A stretch of DNA of 64,000 bases from Lentilactobacillus fungorum (GCF_016860605.1 NZ_BNJR01000015.1:22491-86490); one strand, 5' to 3'; positions 30,648 through 45,783 are shown, counted from the first letter of the stretch. The notes: a model not told the origin generated them from the sequence alone. Numbers and translations: made by a program.

Positions 30648-31733
30648 ATGGACGAAATTTTCGACAAATTACAAGCGGTTGTCGACCGATACGACGAGCT
30701 GAATGAATTAATTAGTGATCCGGAAATCATTGCGGATACTCAAAAATTCATGAAATTGTCAAAGGAAGAAGCTGACCTTCGAGATACGGTCGCAGCTTTT
30801 AAGAAGTATCAAAAGGTCACTGGCCAATTGAATGACGATAAAGACATGTTGCGAGAAAAAATCGATGACGCGGATTTAGAAACCATGGTTAAAGATGAAA
30901 TCTCTGATTTAACAGACCAAAAGGAAAAGCTAGAAGACCAATTGAAGGTGATGTTGCTGCCTAAGGACCCAAACGATGATAAAAACATTATCATGGAAAT
31001 TCATGGGGCAGCCGGTGGTGATGAAGCAAGTCTGTTTGCGGCCGATTTATTTAGCATGTATTCTAAATACGCTGAACGTCAAGGTTGGCAAGTTGAAGTG
31101 GTTGATAAGAACGAAACTGAAGTTGGCGGCTTCAAGGAAATTGCATTAATGATCACCGGTGATAAAGTTTATTCCAAGTTAAAGTATGAAAATGGGGCCC
31201 ACCGGGTTCAACGAGTGCCGGTAACTGAATCGGCCGGCAGGGTGCACACGTCAACAGCAACCGTGGGCGTCATGCCTGAAGAAGAAGATGTCGATATTGA
31301 TATTGACCCGAAGGATATTCGGGTGGACGTTTATCGATCTTCTGGTGCTGGTGGTCAGCATATTAATAAGACATCATCTGCCGTTCGAATGACCCACTTA
31401 CCAACTGGTATCGTCGTGGCCATGCAAGATGAACGTTCACAGCAGCAAAACCGGGCTAAAGCAATGAAAATTTTGAAAGCTCGGGTTTATGATTACTATG
31501 CTCAAAGGGAACAGGACCAATATAATGCGGAACGGAAATCGGCCATTGGGACGGGTGATCGTTCTGAGCGGATTAGAACATACAACTATCCGCAAAATCG
31601 AGTAACTGATCATCGAATTGGCCTAACCATTAATAAATTAGACCGGGTTATGAATGGCGAACTTGATGAAATTATCGATGCGCTCATTTTATCTGACCAG
31701 GCCAAGAAACTCGAGAATTTGAACAATGAATAA
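30648..31733 (+). CDS. prfA: Peptide chain release factor 1
   Basis: 361 residues. The catalytic GGQ is in [12 protein letters not shown]. The codon-recognition stretch reads [21 protein letters not shown], with the PxT equivalent in that segment. It terminates translation at UAA and UAG. Followed with an 8-bp overlap by prmC, which methylates the GGQ glutamine. Confidence 0.97.
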   Translation: MDEIFDKLQAVVDRYDELNELISDPEIIADTQKFMKLSKEEADLRDTVAAFKKYQKVTGQLNDDKDMLREKIDDADLETMVKDEISDLTDQKEKLEDQLKVMLLPKDPNDDKNIIMEIHGAAGGDEASLFAADLFSMYSKYAERQGWQVEVVDKNETEVGGFKEIALMITGDKVYSKLKYENGAHRVQRVPVTESAGRVHTSTATVGVMPEEEDVDIDIDPKDIRVDVYRSSGAGGQHINKTSSAVRMTHLPTGIVVAMQDERSQQQNRAKAMKILKARVYDYYAQREQDQYNAERKSAIGTGDRSERIRTYNYPQNRVTDHRIGLTINKLDRVMNGELDEIIDALILSDQAKKLENLNNE

Positions 31734-32583
31734 TCAGGTTACTTTTTTTGAAGCCCGGAAATGGGCTTCTTTTCGTATTAAAAATCAATCTGAACTTGAT
31801 ATGTATGACGTTGATTTCATTTTACAGCACCGCAGTCGATTTTCCGCGACGGATTTGCTGATTCATTATCAACAGATAATGCCGGCACAACTGTGGCGCC
31901 AGTTTCAAGCTGACATTGAGGCATTGCTTGCTGGAATGCCGCCACAGTACATTGTTCATATGGCCGAGTTTTATGGCCTGTCGCTCATGGTTAATCCGGC
32001 AGTGTTGATTCCCCGGATTGAAACCGAAGAACTAGTTGATTGGATTTTAAACGAAACGAGTCTTCAAGCCCGTGACCGGTTAAGGATTTTAGATATTGGA
32101 ACTGGCAGCGGGGCAATCGCGCTTGCCCTTAAAAAGCAGCGGCCAAATTGGCAGGTGGTGGCCAGTGATATTTCACGGCAGGCTTTATCCGTTGCCCAAA
32201 CAAATGCTGCGCGATTAAATGTTAAGATTGACTTCGTTGAAAGTGATGTTTTTGAACAGATTAGCGGTCAGTTTGATTTGATTGTGTCAAATCCGCCGTA
32301 TATTTCAACAAAAGAAACCCCCTATATGGATCACCGAGTGCTTGAGCATGAACCCAAATTAGCGCTATACGCTGCCGAGGATGGCTTGGCAATTTATAAA
32401 CAGCTCGCGCTTGGAGCAAGCCAGCACCTTAAGTCGGGCGGGCGGTTATTTATTGAAATCGGCTTTCACCAAGAACAGGCGGTTAGCAGGATTTTCCATC
32501 GGGCGATGCCGGCGGCCCAGATCAGCACGAAGCATGATACGGCGGGGCATCAACGAATGATTCAAGTCAGGAAAGGAAGTTAA
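31726..32583 (+). CDS. prmC: Release factor glutamine methyltransferase
   Basis: 285 residues. The SAM-binding loop is [17 protein letters not shown], and the catalytic NPPY is in [13 protein letters not shown]. The N-terminal helical domain has [35 protein letters not shown], the PrmC signature. It methylates the Gln of the release-factor GGQ. Overlaps prfA. Confidence 0.96.
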   Translation: MNNQVTFFEARKWASFRIKNQSELDMYDVDFILQHRSRFSATDLLIHYQQIMPAQLWRQFQADIEALLAGMPPQYIVHMAEFYGLSLMVNPAVLIPRIETEELVDWILNETSLQARDRLRILDIGTGSGAIALALKKQRPNWQVVASDISRQALSVAQTNAARLNVKIDFVESDVFEQISGQFDLIVSNPPYISTKETPYMDHRVLEHEPKLALYAAEDGLAIYKQLALGASQHLKSGGRLFIEIGFHQEQAVSRIFHRAMPAAQISTKHDTAGHQRMIQVRKGS

Positions 32584-32588
32584 ACGAA

Positions 32589-33611
32589 ATGCAGACAGTT
32601 ATGTTAACTGGCAGTCAATTAGACCAGGCAGCCGATTTCATTAAGCAGGGCCAATTGGTTGCCTTTCCAACCGAGACCGTTTACGGCTTGGGGGCAGACG
32701 CTACTAATGAGGCTGCGGTTAAAAAGGTGTATCAAGCCAAAGGGCGTCCAAGTGATAATCCACTAATCGTGACGGTCGCCAGTGTTTTGATGGTTGAAAA
32801 GTACGTGCAGTCTTTTAGCGACGATGCCAAAAAGTTAATTAAAAAGTTTTGGCCAGGGTCGTTAACCATGATTTTTAAGTTGAAGCCAAACGCGCTGTCT
32901 AAGACGGTAACTGGTGGATTGGACACGGCAGCCTTTCGATTCCCTAATAACCAGTTGACACTGAACTTGATTACCAAGGCGGGAGTGCCGCTTGTGGGGC
33001 CTTCTGCAAATACGTCTGGAAAACCAAGCCCGACAACTGCTCAACATGTCTACCACGATTTGAATGGGAAAATTGCGGCAATCGTTGATGATGGGCCAAC
33101 GACCGTCGGGGTTGAATCGACGGTTTTGGACATGTCAACTGAAATGCCGGCTATTTTACGCCCCGGTGCCGTTACCAAGGAAGATATTGAAGCCGTCATT
33201 CATCGAACGGTGATGGATGAGCGCCATCATGTTGGGTTGAATCAAACCCCAAAAGCGCCGGGGATGAAATATAAGCACTATGCCCCGGATGCGCAGGTCT
33301 ACATCGTCGATCCTGATGATGACTGGCAAGCTGTTGCTGATTGGATTAAAGCCTATTCAAAGCCGGTTGGTGTCATGGCATTTGATAGGGTTATTCAATC
33401 TGTCAATTGGCCTGAAAATACTGATGTGATTTCGCTGGGTAATGACGCTCAATCGGCGGCCCATGATTTATTTGCGGAACTCAGGGATTTTGATAATCAC
33501 AAACAATATCAAGTGATTTTTGCTCAAGGCTTAAAACCAGTGGGGCTTGCGGAAGCTTATATGAACCGATTGAATAAATCAGCTGGGCAAATGCATTTCA
33601 AGCAGTTATAA
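32589..33611 (+). CDS. ywlC: Threonylcarbamoyl-AMP synthase (Sua5/YwlC type)
   Basis: 340 residues, with a YrdC domain (about 1-205: [53 protein letters not shown]) plus the C-terminal Sua5 domain ([19 protein letters not shown]...). It makes L-threonylcarbamoyl-AMP for t6A37 of ANN-decoding tRNAs. The order prmC - ywlC - glyA - upp - atp is conserved in Firmicutes. Confidence 0.96.
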   Translation: MQTVMLTGSQLDQAADFIKQGQLVAFPTETVYGLGADATNEAAVKKVYQAKGRPSDNPLIVTVASVLMVEKYVQSFSDDAKKLIKKFWPGSLTMIFKLKPNALSKTVTGGLDTAAFRFPNNQLTLNLITKAGVPLVGPSANTSGKPSPTTAQHVYHDLNGKIAAIVDDGPTTVGVESTVLDMSTEMPAILRPGAVTKEDIEAVIHRTVMDERHHVGLNQTPKAPGMKYKHYAPDAQVYIVDPDDDWQAVADWIKAYSKPVGVMAFDRVIQSVNWPENTDVISLGNDAQSAAHDLFAELRDFDNHKQYQVIFAQGLKPVGLAEAYMNRLNKSAGQMHFKQL

Positions 33612-33648
33612 TCAACATGTACCACAAATCTATAGTGAGGTGTTGCAG

Positions 33649-34887
33649 TTGAATTACGATTATAAACAGCAGGATCCAGAACTTTGGGATGCAATTGCTA
33701 ACGAAGAGAACAGACAGGAACATAATATTGAACTGATTGCTTCGGAAAATATCGCTTCAAATGCTGTCCGAGCCGCTCAAGGGTCTGTTTTGACCAATAA
33801 ATATGCGGAAGGCTATCCTGGCCGTCGGTACTACGGTGGCTGCGAGTATATTGATATTGTCGAGCAGTTGGCGATTGACCGTGCCAAGGAGTTATTTGGT
33901 GCTGAATATGCTAACGTTCAGCCCCATTCAGGCTCGCAAGCTAATCAAGAAGTCTATGCTGCCTTGCTTAAACCAGGTGACAAGATTCTAGGAATGGGAT
34001 TAGACGCTGGCGGGCATTTAAGTCATGGTGCCAGAGTTAGCTTTTCTGGGAAACTATATGATTCATATTCATATGGTTTGGACCCAGAAACGCAACTCAT
34101 TGATTATGATCAAGTTGCCAAGATTGCTAAGGATGTTCAGCCGAAGCTCATTATTGCGGGGGCCTCTGCTTATAGTCGAATTATTGACTGGCAGCGATTC
34201 AGAGAAATTGCGGATTCAGTTGGTGCCTACTTGATGGTTGACATGGCCCACATTGCAGGCTTGGTAGCGACTGGCCTGCATCCAAGCCCAGTTCCAGTTG
34301 CCGACGTTGTGACCACCACGACGCACAAGACACTTCGTGGACCTCGGGGTGGCTTGATTTTAGCGAAGGAAAAGTACGCTAAAAAGCTCAATTCCGCCGT
34401 CTTCCCAGGAAGCCAAGGAGGCCCATTAGAACACGTGATTGCCGGTAAAGCGGCTGCTTTTTATGAAGATTTACAGCCCTCATTTAAGCAGTATGGTGAA
34501 CAAGTCATTAAAAATGCTAAAGCAATGGCCGATGAGTTTCAAGCTTCCGGTAAAGTGACGGTTCTGACTGGTGGTACTGATAATCATTTGATGACAATTA
34601 ACCTCACGCAAACATCTTTAAATGGAAGAGATTTGCAAAACATTTTGGATACAGTTCACATTACAACGAATAAAGAATCGATTCCCAATGATCCACTACC
34701 ACCTTCGAAGACAAGTGGGCTTCGGTTGGGGACGCCAGCGATTACAACCCGGGGCTTTTTGGAAGCAGACGCCAGACAGGTGGCACAGTTGATTTTGCAG
34801 GTTATTGCTGACCCGCAAAATGAAAACAATTTACAAGACGTTGCCAACAAGGTTGAAGCGTTAACGGAAAAGTATCCAATTCAATAG
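33649..34887 (+). CDS. glyA: Serine hydroxymethyltransferase
   Basis: 412 residues from TTG 33649 (AGTGAGG upstream; the GTG at 33640 overlaps that site). The PLP lysine is in [13 protein letters not shown]. Other blocks are [45 protein letters not shown] and [12 protein letters not shown]. It interconverts serine and glycine with one-carbon transfer to tetrahydrofolate. Confidence 0.97.
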   Translation: MNYDYKQQDPELWDAIANEENRQEHNIELIASENIASNAVRAAQGSVLTNKYAEGYPGRRYYGGCEYIDIVEQLAIDRAKELFGAEYANVQPHSGSQANQEVYAALLKPGDKILGMGLDAGGHLSHGARVSFSGKLYDSYSYGLDPETQLIDYDQVAKIAKDVQPKLIIAGASAYSRIIDWQRFREIADSVGAYLMVDMAHIAGLVATGLHPSPVPVADVVTTTTHKTLRGPRGGLILAKEKYAKKLNSAVFPGSQGGPLEHVIAGKAAAFYEDLQPSFKQYGEQVIKNAKAMADEFQASGKVTVLTGGTDNHLMTINLTQTSLNGRDLQNILDTVHITTNKESIPNDPLPPSKTSGLRLGTPAITTRGFLEADARQVAQLILQVIADPQNENNLQDVANKVEALTEKYPIQ

Positions 34888-34892
34888 TGATT

Positions 34893-34931
34893 AAAAAGGT
34901 GCGAAACTAATTGTGGTTTCGGCCTTTTTTA
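34893..34931 (+). terminator. glyA terminator
   Basis: AAAGG-CGAAAC pairs with GTTTCG-CCTTT, followed by TTTTTT. Confidence 0.85.
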
Positions 34932-34993
34932 TGAATGAAGCTTAGCGAGATGTGATACAATTGTTTAGAAATATAATTAAGGAGTGGGAAATA

Positions 34994-35623
34994 ATGGGTA
35001 AGTTTCAAGTTATGGATCATCCACTGATTCAGCACAAATTATCAATGATTCGCGACAAAAATTGTGGAACAAAGGAATTTCGTGAAATCGTTAATGAAAT
35101 TGCAACGTTAATGGCGTTTGAAGTTTCAAGGGATATGCCACTGGAAGATGTTGACATTCAAACGCCTGAAGGAATTGCCCATGCCAAACAAATCTCTGGT
35201 AAAAAAGTCGCAATTGTTCCTATTTTAAGAGCTGGTATTGGGATGGTAGATGGGATTTTAGACTTAATTCCGGCAGCTAAAGTTGGTCACATTGGTATGT
35301 ACCGAGACGAAAAGACTTTAGAACCCCACGAGTATTTTGTTAAGTTACCTTCTGATATTGAGCAGCGACAAATCTTTGTGGTCGACCCTATGCTTGCGAC
35401 AGGAGGCTCTTCAATTATGGCCATCGACGCTTTGAAGAAGCGGGGCGCTTCAAATATCAAGTTTGTTTGCCTGGTTGCTGCGCCAGAGGGAGTTAAAGCC
35501 CTCCAAAAAGCTCACCCGGATGTTGACATTTACACGGCAGCTTTGGATGAAAAATTGAACGACAAAGGCTACATTGTACCTGGCTTGGGCGATGCTGGCG
35601 ATCGACTATTTGGAACTAAATGA
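34994..35623 (+). CDS. upp: Uracil phosphoribosyltransferase
   Basis: 209 residues from ATG 34994 (AAGGAGTGGG upstream; the frame extends further but without that site). [22 protein letters not shown] is the canonical opening. The PRPP loop is [17 protein letters not shown], and the uracil-binding [11 protein letters not shown] is at the C-terminus. Pyrimidine salvage. Confidence 0.97.
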   Translation: MGKFQVMDHPLIQHKLSMIRDKNCGTKEFREIVNEIATLMAFEVSRDMPLEDVDIQTPEGIAHAKQISGKKVAIVPILRAGIGMVDGILDLIPAAKVGHIGMYRDEKTLEPHEYFVKLPSDIEQRQIFVVDPMLATGGSSIMAIDALKKRGASNIKFVCLVAAPEGVKALQKAHPDVDIYTAALDEKLNDKGYIVPGLGDAGDRLFGTK

Positions 35624-35631
35624 TTGATGGT

Positions 35632-35660
35632 GTGGAGCGGTTATCAACGCTCCATTTTGC
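35632..35660 (+). terminator. upp terminator
   Basis: TGGAGCG pairs with CGCTCCA, loop GTTATCAA, then TTTTG. The rest of 35661-35846 shows no gene. Confidence 0.75.
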
Positions 35661-35846
35661 GTCTTATCAGGTGCTAGTTTACTAAAATAAATAATTAAAT
35701 TCGGTAAATATAGGTCGTAAAGATATCATTTTTTAAAGTGGCATTCTTTCTGATACAGTTAAAATGATGTGTTTAATAACCTGACACGAGGTTGATAATT
35801 GTGTCAATGACGCGCTTTAAAAGCGACGAAGATTACTAATATTCTT

Positions 35847-35875
35847 TTGAATTTTATATTGATTGGTGGTATAGT
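35847..35875 (+). promoter_or_regulatory. Promoter of the ATP synthase operon
   Basis: TTGAAT (35847-35852), 17-bp spacer, extended -10 TGGTATAGT (TATAGT at 35870-35875), 130 bp before atpB. A hairpin ATTACCA...TGGTAAT follows in the leader (about 35910-35940). Confidence 0.7.
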
Positions 35876-36005
35876 TTCAATTGTATTTGGACACATTCGA
35901 GTGTTCATTACCATCGCAAAGTTTCACTTTGGTAATAATGTCTTCTTGACCAATAACCAGATTGATTTGCTTGCGTGACTAAGTCTTGGAAAGAGGTGAG
36001 ATTTT

Positions 36006-36719
36006 GTGAATGGAGGAACTCCTTCGACTTTTGAATTTTTGGGTCTGACGTTTAATGTGGGCAATATGATTTCTATTTTAATTGCGTGTGCAGTTGTATT
36101 AGGCCTTGTATATGCCTTATCACGGCATCTAACGATGAAGCCTGGTAAAGGTCAGAATGTTCTGGAGTATGCGGTTGATTTCACCAATGGAATTGTAAAT
36201 AGTTCAATTCCGGGTTCAACAAGCAAGTTTTTAGGGCTCTGGGGCTTCAGTCTATTTATGTTCATCATTATTGCAAACTTACAAGGATTATTCTTGCATA
36301 TTGATGTATCTGGTGTGGCATATGTCAAAAGTCCGACTTCTGATCCGGTGGTGACAATGACTTTGTCTCTTATGACAATGACTCTCGCCCAGTTCTTGGG
36401 AATTCGAAAGTTAGGTTATAAGGGGCATTTTGCGAATTACCTGAAGCCATTTGTGTTTTTCCTACCAATTAATCTGTTCGAGGAGTTTACTAATTTCTTG
36501 ACGTTAGGTTTGCGACTATTTGGTAATATTCTTTCAGGTGAAATGCTGCTTGGCATCATCGTTGGAATGTCTCATGGTGGACCAGTCATTTGGATCGGTG
36601 CATTCGTACTAGAGTTACTTTGGACTGGTTTCTCAGTCTTTATTGGATGTATTCAGGCCTATGTTTTTGTAACATTGTCCTCAGTCTACATTTCTCGAAA
36701 GATCGAACTAGAAGATTAA
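36006..36719 (+). CDS. atpB: ATP synthase subunit a
   Basis: 237 residues from GTG 36006 (AAAGAGGTGAG upstream). Five to six membrane helices; the essential Arg lies in FLTLGLRLFGNILSGE and NLFEEFTN precedes it. It forms the proton half-channels next to the c ring. First gene of atpBEFHAGDC; no atpI precedes it here. Confidence 0.97.
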   Translation: MNGGTPSTFEFLGLTFNVGNMISILIACAVVLGLVYALSRHLTMKPGKGQNVLEYAVDFTNGIVNSSIPGSTSKFLGLWGFSLFMFIIIANLQGLFLHIDVSGVAYVKSPTSDPVVTMTLSLMTMTLAQFLGIRKLGYKGHFANYLKPFVFFLPINLFEEFTNFLTLGLRLFGNILSGEMLLGIIVGMSHGGPVIWIGAFVLELLWTGFSVFIGCIQAYVFVTLSSVYISRKIELED

Positions 36720-36739
36720 CAAATTTTTTTAGAATTTAA

Positions 36740-36967
<228 letters not shown>

Positions 36968-37009
36968 TGACTAGTATCGCTAAATACACAAAGAAGGAGG
37001 TGCCAATTG

Positions 37010-37519
37010 ATGTTTTCATATTCGATAGTTGGAGCTCAGCTTTATGTTGGTGATATGCTGTTTGTGATGATCAGTTTTCTGGTTTTGATGTGGTTAATTA
37101 AGATCATTGCTTGGAAGCCTATCACCAAGATGATGCAAAACCGTTCAGATAAAATTGCCAACGATATTGATTCTGCTAAAGAATCGCGGACTAAAGCTGC
37201 CCAATTAGCTGAACAGCGCCAAACTGAATTGCAAAAGACCCGTGAAGACGCTAATGGAATTATCAACGCTGCTAAGCAAAGCGGCCAACAGCAAGGTGAA
37301 AAGATCGTGGAAGATGCTCGAAATGAAGCATCTAATCTTAAGAGTTCTGCTGAAAAGGATATTGAACAACAACGACAGGAAGCTTTGGCTAATTCTCGAA
37401 AAGATGTGGCAAGTCTATCTATTGAAATTGCATCCAAGATCATTTCAAAAGAATTGAACGCGGACGATCAAAAAGGACTTGTTGATTCTTACATTGAAGG
37501 GTTGGGTAAGCATAAATGA
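37010..37519 (+). CDS. atpF: ATP synthase subunit b
   Basis: 169 residues from ATG 37010 (AAGGAGGTGCC upstream; the TTG one codon earlier is less well spaced). One N-terminal membrane helix (LFVMISFLVLMWLIKIIAWKPI), then a long coiled coil rich in Glu, Lys, Gln and Ala: the peripheral stalk. Its stop overlaps the start of atpH. Confidence 0.96.
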   Translation: MFSYSIVGAQLYVGDMLFVMISFLVLMWLIKIIAWKPITKMMQNRSDKIANDIDSAKESRTKAAQLAEQRQTELQKTREDANGIINAAKQSGQQQGEKIVEDARNEASNLKSSAEKDIEQQRQEALANSRKDVASLSIEIASKIISKELNADDQKGLVDSYIEGLGKHK

Positions 37520-38058
37520 CATTAGATAGTATTTCCGCCTCAAAAAAATACGCAAAGGCAATGTTTGAAGTTCTAAGTGAAACTAATGAACTTGAAGCCG
37601 GCTATGCTGATTTGTTAGAGCTAAGAAAAGTGTTTGCTGCTAATCCTAAGTTGATTGATATTCTTGATGATATTCGAGTTTCCGATAAGGATAAACAATC
37701 CCTTTTGGCTCCTATCACCGAAAATGCGTCCGACTTTATCAAAAACTTTTTAAAAGTCGTTGCTGATTATCGTCGTTTCCCACAAATTTTGGACATTATT
37801 GATCAATTCCAAAGTGTGTATGAAGCGGACAAAAAGATTGTCAGGGCAGAGGTTGTTTCTGCGACTGAACTTGATGACGATCAACGAGATCGATTAGCAA
37901 GGGCCTTTGAAAAACGGGTTGGTGCCGCTAAGGTCATTTTTAACACGAAGGTTGATTCATCGCTAATTGGCGGTGTTGTGATCAAGTCGGCAGATATGAC
38001 CATTGATGGCAGTGTTAGAACTCGAATTAATAAAGTTAAAGAATTATTGTTAAATTAA
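37516..38058 (+). CDS. atpH: ATP synthase subunit delta
   Basis: 180 residues. ASKKYAKAMFEVLSET at the start, FIKNFLKVVADYRRFPQILDIIDQF in the middle and SSLIGGVVIKSADMTIDGSVRTRINKVKELL at the end are the OSCP/delta signatures. It links F1 to the b stalk. ATGA overlap with atpF. Confidence 0.96.
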   Translation: MTLDSISASKKYAKAMFEVLSETNELEAGYADLLELRKVFAANPKLIDILDDIRVSDKDKQSLLAPITENASDFIKNFLKVVADYRRFPQILDIIDQFQSVYEADKKIVRAEVVSATELDDDQRDRLARAFEKRVGAAKVIFNTKVDSSLIGGVVIKSADMTIDGSVRTRINKVKELLLN

Positions 38059-39651
<1,593 letters not shown>

Positions 39652-39670
39652 TTAAGGAGGGTGAGATTAT

Positions 39671-40585
39671 ATGGGTGCTTCGCTAAACGATGTTAAACAT
39701 CGGATTACTTCTACTAAGAAGACGCGCCAGATTACGAATGCTATGGAAATGGTCTCACAAGCTAAGCTTAACCAGATTCAAAAGCATACGACTAGTTATG
39801 CGGAATATGCAAGCCAAATTAAATCTGTTGTACTACATTTAGCCCAGTCTCATATTCTGGATGGGTTAAGTCAATCCTCAGGTCATGCAGCCGGAAATGA
39901 TCAGTCTAAAACTAAGAGAACGGCATACTTGATTATCACTTCCGATCGAGGAATGGTTGGGAGTTATAATAGTAACGTTATTCGAGAAACCAACCAGTTT
40001 ATTGAGAAACATTCGGGTGCGAATGATTATCAAATATTAGCGGTTGGTGGTAATGGTTCCGACTTTTATCGAAAGCGCGGCAATAACGTTGCCTACGAGT
40101 ATCGAGGTGTCAGTGACGTGCCGACATTCAATGAAGTTCGCCAAATTGTTAAAATGGTTACGACCATGTACAACAAGGGTGAATTTGATGAACTGTACGT
40201 TTGTTACGAACACTTTGTTAATCGCTTGATTTCTCGCTTTAGAGCCGAAAAAATGCTGCCGGTTGACAGTGAAGCCATTGCTGGTCAAGCGAGCCAAGAT
40301 ATTAAGGTTAAGCCAATGACTGCTGAGTATGATGTTGAACCGTCAGAAAAAGAAGTGTTAAATGTCATTTTGCCGCAGTATTCTGAGAGCTTGGTATATG
40401 GAGCAATTCTTGATGCCAAAACCTCAGAGCATGCTTCAAGTTCAACTGCAATGAAGTCAGCATCGGATAATGCTGACGACTTGATTTCTTCATTGGAATT
40501 GCAGTATAACCGAGCAAGACAAGCGGCAATTACGACTGAAATCACCGAAATTACCGGTGGTCAAGAGGCACTTAGTCAACAATAA
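39671..40585 (+). CDS. atpG: ATP synthase subunit gamma
   Basis: 304 residues. Opening [33 protein letters not shown] and closing [22 protein letters not shown] are the two long helices of the rotor shaft; [15 protein letters not shown] lies in the Rossmann-like middle. ATG 39671 follows AAGGAGGGTG. Confidence 0.97.
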   Translation: MGASLNDVKHRITSTKKTRQITNAMEMVSQAKLNQIQKHTTSYAEYASQIKSVVLHLAQSHILDGLSQSSGHAAGNDQSKTKRTAYLIITSDRGMVGSYNSNVIRETNQFIEKHSGANDYQILAVGGNGSDFYRKRGNNVAYEYRGVSDVPTFNEVRQIVKMVTTMYNKGEFDELYVCYEHFVNRLISRFRAEKMLPVDSEAIAGQASQDIKVKPMTAEYDVEPSEKEVLNVILPQYSESLVYGAILDAKTSEHASSSTAMKSASDNADDLISSLELQYNRARQAAITTEITEITGGQEALSQQ

Positions 40586-40593
40586 AATTTTAG

Positions 40594-42045
<1,452 letters not shown>

Positions 42046-42061
42046 AGGAGGGGGATTCTAA

Positions 42062-42478
42062 TTGGCTGATAATTCAGTTCTTACCGTTAGTATCGTAACT
42101 CCCGATGGAAAAGTTTATGAGCACACTGCTGATATGCTAGTTGTGTCAACAATGTCTGGCCAGCTAGGCATCATGGCTAATCACGTGCCGATCATTGCAA
42201 CGTTAGCCGTTGATGAAACCCGGGTTAAGTATGATGACAAAGAAGACAACATTGCGGTTAATGGTGGTTTTCTTGAATTTTCTAACAATTTAGCAACAAT
42301 TGTTGCGGATAGTGCGGAAAATCAAGAAGATATTGATATTGCCCGAGCTGAGAATGCTAAGAAGAATGCGGAAGAGCGAATTGCCGCCGCACGTCAGCGC
42401 CAAGACAAGGCTGCGTTGGATCGTGCTCAAGTGGCCTTACGACGAGCAATTAATCGAATTAATGTTGCAAAGAAATAA
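42062..42478 (+). CDS. atpC: ATP synthase subunit epsilon
   Basis: 138 residues from TTG 42062 behind AAAGGAGGGGG. The beta sandwich LTVSIVTPDGKVYEHTADMLVVSTMSGQLGIMANHVPIIATL and a C-terminal helical hairpin (DIARAENAKKNAEERIAAARQRQDKAALDRAQVALRRAINRI). Regulates ATPase activity. Last gene of the operon. Confidence 0.96.
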   Translation: MADNSVLTVSIVTPDGKVYEHTADMLVVSTMSGQLGIMANHVPIIATLAVDETRVKYDDKEDNIAVNGGFLEFSNNLATIVADSAENQEDIDIARAENAKKNAEERIAAARQRQDKAALDRAQVALRRAINRINVAKK

Positions 42479-42480
42479 AC

Positions 42481-42525
42481 TAAAAGGCTGTATTCAAGGT
42501 TACCTTGATGGCGGCCTTTTTTTGT
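42481..42525 (+). terminator. Terminator of the atp operon
   Basis: AAAGGC pairs with GCCTTT around an inner CAAGG/CCTTG hairpin, followed by a T run. Confidence 0.8.
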
Positions 42526-42783
42526 ACCAATTTTTCTTATTTTAGACAAAAAATCATCATTTTTTAATGATATTCTTTTTAAATACCCGATGTGCCGATG
42601 AGATATCGTAATTGTGGATTTGCTCACATAGTTTCCGATTGACAAGCTTAAATGAGTTTTGTTAAATAAAGACTAAATCAGTCAAATCAAGGCGTTAGTC
42701 GTGATTTTTTTTAAAAGAAACCGAAAAGTTAAGACAAGTTTGCGTCTTTATGATATAGTTGACTTTGAATTGGGGGAAATTGT
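42526..42783 (+). promoter_or_regulatory. Intergenic region with promoter for the DUF1146-murA operon
   Basis: No gene. AAGACA (42731-42736), 17-bp spacer and TATAGT (42754-42759) is a plausible promoter 25 bp before the start. Nothing else recognised. Confidence 0.55.
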
Positions 42784-43014
42784 ATGAAAATAATTGGTAT
42801 TCAAGCAATCATTACGCTTGTAACGTACTTTCTATTCATTGCAATGGCTTTTTGGAGTATTCAAGAAATCCACATTGAGCGATATATCCCAATGAGAGCA
42901 CTGCCTGGTAAGTTACTCATTGTGCTGCTTTCTGTTGCGGTTGGGTATGGGGCAAGTTCTTTTTTTCTTTCCTTTATTGATAATATTCGAAATTTAATAT
43001 ACTTAGTTAAGTAA
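42784..43014 (+). CDS. DUF1146 (YwzB-like) membrane protein
   Basis: 76 residues with two membrane helices ([17 protein letters not shown] and [22 protein letters not shown]). The [15 protein letters not shown] loop and [19 protein letters not shown] are the DUF1146 signature. These genes stand between atpC and murA in many lactobacilli. Function unknown. Confidence 0.88.
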   Translation: MKIIGIQAIITLVTYFLFIAMAFWSIQEIHIERYIPMRALPGKLLIVLLSVAVGYGASSFFLSFIDNIRNLIYLVK

Positions 43015-43031
43015 TATTAGGAGGCGTTCTT

Positions 43032-44342
43032 GTGGAAAAGATTATTGTGCATGGTGGGAAGCCACTGAAGGGAACAGTACATATTGATGGTGCTAAAAAT
43101 GCGGTGCTGCCAATTCAAGCAGCCACCATTTTGGCAAGTGAAGGTCAGACAACAATTTCAAATGTGCCGTTGTTGTCTGATGTTTACACAATGAATAAAG
43201 TCCTTAGGTTTTTAAATGTTAAAACACAGTTTGATGAAGCAGCTAACCAGATTACGTTTGATGCTTCGGCTCAACTGTCAAGTGAAGCGCCGTTTGAATA
43301 TGTTTCGAAAATGCGGGCTTCGATCGTTGTGATGGGACCACTTTTGGCTCGCTTGGGCCGAGCAAAAGTAGCCTTGCCTGGTGGGTGCGCAATTGGTTCG
43401 CGACCAATTGATTTGCATCTTAAGGGCTTCGAAGCATTAGGCGCCAAAATCGAACAGCATGATGGTTATGTTGAAGCAACGGCGCCGAATGGTTTAGTTG
43501 GAGCCGATATTTATCTTGATTTTCCAAGTGTTGGCGCAACTCAGAATATTATGATGGCTGCAACTCTGGCTAAAGGAAAAACGGTCATTCAAAATGCTGC
43601 TAGGGAACCGGAAATTGTTGATTTAGCAAATGTTTTGAACAAAATGGGTGCCAGCGTAATCGGTGCGGGTACTGAGCAGATTCGAATCCAAGGGACAAAA
43701 AGGCTTCATGGGACTGACCATGCAGTTGTGCAAGACCGAATTGAAGCGGGAACGTTTATGATTGCTGCGGCAGTCACTCGCGGTGATGTCATGGTTGAAG
43801 GAGCGATTGCAGAACATAATAAACCGTTAATTTTAAAAATGCGTGAAATGGGTGTTTCTGTAACTGAAACCGATGACGGTATTCGGGTAGTAAGTCCAGA
43901 AAAATTGAAGCCAGTTGATGTCAAAACGCTGCCGCACCCAGGCTTTCCTACGGACATGCAGCCTCAAATGACAATTCTTCAGCTTTGTGCCAATGGAAGT
44001 AGTACGATGACTGAAACGGTTTTTGAGAATCGGTTTATGCATATGGAAGAACTTCGGCGGATGAATGCCCATTACACGATTTCTGGTCGAACAGTTGTGA
44101 TGCAGGGGCCCACAGATTTCAATGGGGCTGAAGTCGCCGCTAGTGATCTAAGGGCAGCAGCAGCCCTGGTGATTGCTGGTTTGGCAGCATCTGGCTATAC
44201 CCAAGTTCGCAATCTTCAATATTTAGACCGTGGGTACCATGATTTTCATAAAAAATTGGCTAGTCTGGGTGCTGAAATTAAACGAGTGAACGTCGAAGAT
44301 GACGCGATTGTTCTTAATCAATCATTAAAGAATCATTTATAA
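43032..44342 (+). CDS. murA: UDP-N-acetylglucosamine 1-carboxyvinyltransferase
   Basis: 436 residues from GTG 43032 (AGGAGGCG upstream). [13 protein letters not shown], catalytic Cys119 in [16 protein letters not shown] (the fosfomycin target, Cys not Asp), and [10 protein letters not shown]. First committed step of peptidoglycan synthesis. Downstream of DUF1146 by 17 bp. Confidence 0.96.
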   Translation: MEKIIVHGGKPLKGTVHIDGAKNAVLPIQAATILASEGQTTISNVPLLSDVYTMNKVLRFLNVKTQFDEAANQITFDASAQLSSEAPFEYVSKMRASIVVMGPLLARLGRAKVALPGGCAIGSRPIDLHLKGFEALGAKIEQHDGYVEATAPNGLVGADIYLDFPSVGATQNIMMAATLAKGKTVIQNAAREPEIVDLANVLNKMGASVIGAGTEQIRIQGTKRLHGTDHAVVQDRIEAGTFMIAAAVTRGDVMVEGAIAEHNKPLILKMREMGVSVTETDDGIRVVSPEKLKPVDVKTLPHPGFPTDMQPQMTILQLCANGSSTMTETVFENRFMHMEELRRMNAHYTISGRTVVMQGPTDFNGAEVAASDLRAAAALVIAGLAASGYTQVRNLQYLDRGYHDFHKKLASLGAEIKRVNVEDDAIVLNQSLKNHL

Positions 44343-44349
44343 TAAAATG

Positions 44350-44381
44350 AGGTTGGGATCATTATTGGTCTCAACCTTTTA
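44350..44381 (+). terminator. murA terminator
   Basis: AGGTTG-GA pairs with TC-CAACCT, followed by TTTT. Confidence 0.75.
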
Positions 44382-44465
44382 TGACTTGAAGATGAATTAG
44401 AATCGTCATTTTTATGTGGTATAATGTTTTTTTGAGATAAAAGTTTTCAGGAGGAAGTACACAGA

Positions 44466-45470
44466 ATGGCAAAAGACATTGGAATCGATTTAGGAACCGC
44501 CAACGTTTTAATCTACGTTGCGGGAAAGGGTATTGTATTAAATGAGCCGTCAGTTGTCGCGATTGATACGCGAACTGGCAAAGTTCTAGCAGTCGGCTCT
44601 GAAGCCTATCGAATGGTTGGCCGGACACCAAGCAATATCCGAGCAATTCGACCACTAAAAGATGGTGTCATATCTGACTTTGACATTACTGAAGAAATGT
44701 TGACGTATTTTATTAACAAATTAGATGTAAAAGGATTCATGTCTAAGCCAAAGATTATGATTTGTGCACCGACGAACGTGACTGAAATTGAACGCAATGC
44801 AATTATTCAAGCTGCTGAAAAGGCTGGCGGCGGTCAAGTATACTTGGAAGAAGAACCAAAAGTAGCGGCTGTTGGTGCTGGAATGGATATTTTCCAACCC
44901 CGTGGTAACATGGTCATCGACATGGGGGGCGGTACGAGTGATATTGCGATTATTTCCCTTGGTGATATTGTTGCCAGCAAGTCGATCCGGGTTGCCGGTG
45001 ATCGAATGAATGTTGAAATTGCAAACTATATTAAACAAAAGCACAACTTAATTATCGGTGAACATACGGCCGAAAAGATTAAGATTGAAATTGGAACGGC
45101 TAAATCAGATCAAGATGATGTGAAAACGATGGAAGTTCGGGGGCGAGATGCCGTTTCTGGCATGCCACGAGCGATTACAATTGACAGTAATGAAATTGCT
45201 GATGCGATTCATGATACAGTGCAATTGATTGTTGATGGCGCCAAGGAAGTTTTGGAAGTTATTCCCCCGGAATTGGCTTCGGATATTGTCGATCGAGGCA
45301 TTATGTTGACTGGTGGTGGCGCGTTACTGCGAAACATCGACCAAGTTATTTCGGATGCGTTAACCGTGCCCGTCATTATTTCTGAAAAGCCTTTGGATAA
45401 TGTTGCTAAGGGTGCCGGTATTTTACTGGAACATTACATTAAGAACCCGAAATTAAAGAGCAAAGAATAA
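44466..45470 (+). CDS. mreB: Rod-shape protein MreB/Mbl
   Basis: 334 residues, actin fold: [15 protein letters not shown] (phosphate 1), [18 protein letters not shown] (phosphate 2), [15 protein letters not shown] (adenosine). It directs lateral wall synthesis with RodA, whose gene lies two genes on. Several MreB paralogues exist in Firmicutes; this locus usually holds the Mbl-like one. Confidence 0.93.
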   Translation: MAKDIGIDLGTANVLIYVAGKGIVLNEPSVVAIDTRTGKVLAVGSEAYRMVGRTPSNIRAIRPLKDGVISDFDITEEMLTYFINKLDVKGFMSKPKIMICAPTNVTEIERNAIIQAAEKAGGGQVYLEEEPKVAAVGAGMDIFQPRGNMVIDMGGGTSDIAIISLGDIVASKSIRVAGDRMNVEIANYIKQKHNLIIGEHTAEKIKIEIGTAKSDQDDVKTMEVRGRDAVSGMPRAITIDSNEIADAIHDTVQLIVDGAKEVLEVIPPELASDIVDRGIMLTGGGALLRNIDQVISDALTVPVIISEKPLDNVAKGAGILLEHYIKNPKLKSKE

Positions 45471-45487
45471 AAGCTAGGTGTACCGCG

Positions 45488-45763
45488 TTGAAAAAAATTC
45501 TAATTTTTATTGTTCATGGTTATCAACGGTTTATTTCACCATTATTTCCGCCAACTTGCCGTTATTATCCAACTTGCAGCAGTTACATGGTAACCGCCTT
45601 GCAGAAGCACGGAGCGATTAAGGGGTCAATTATGGGGATTGCACGGATTTTTCGTTGCCATCCCTTTGTTAAAGGCGGCTATGATCCAGTTCCTGACCAT
45701 TTTACGATCTTTCGAAATAAAGCCGCCAGGGACGAATATCGTCAATCGATGCATCTAAAATAA
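45488..45763 (+). CDS. yidD: Membrane protein insertion efficiency factor YidD
   Basis: 91 residues from TTG 45488. [39 protein letters not shown]...[14 protein letters not shown] is the YidD signature with its three conserved Cys ([10 protein letters not shown] and RCHPF). Amphipathic, near the membrane, assists YidC. Confidence 0.95.
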   Translation: MKKILIFIVHGYQRFISPLFPPTCRYYPTCSSYMVTALQKHGAIKGSIMGIARIFRCHPFVKGGYDPVPDHFTIFRNKAARDEYRQSMHLK

Positions 45764-45783
45764 TCTGTGCAAGGAGAAACGAA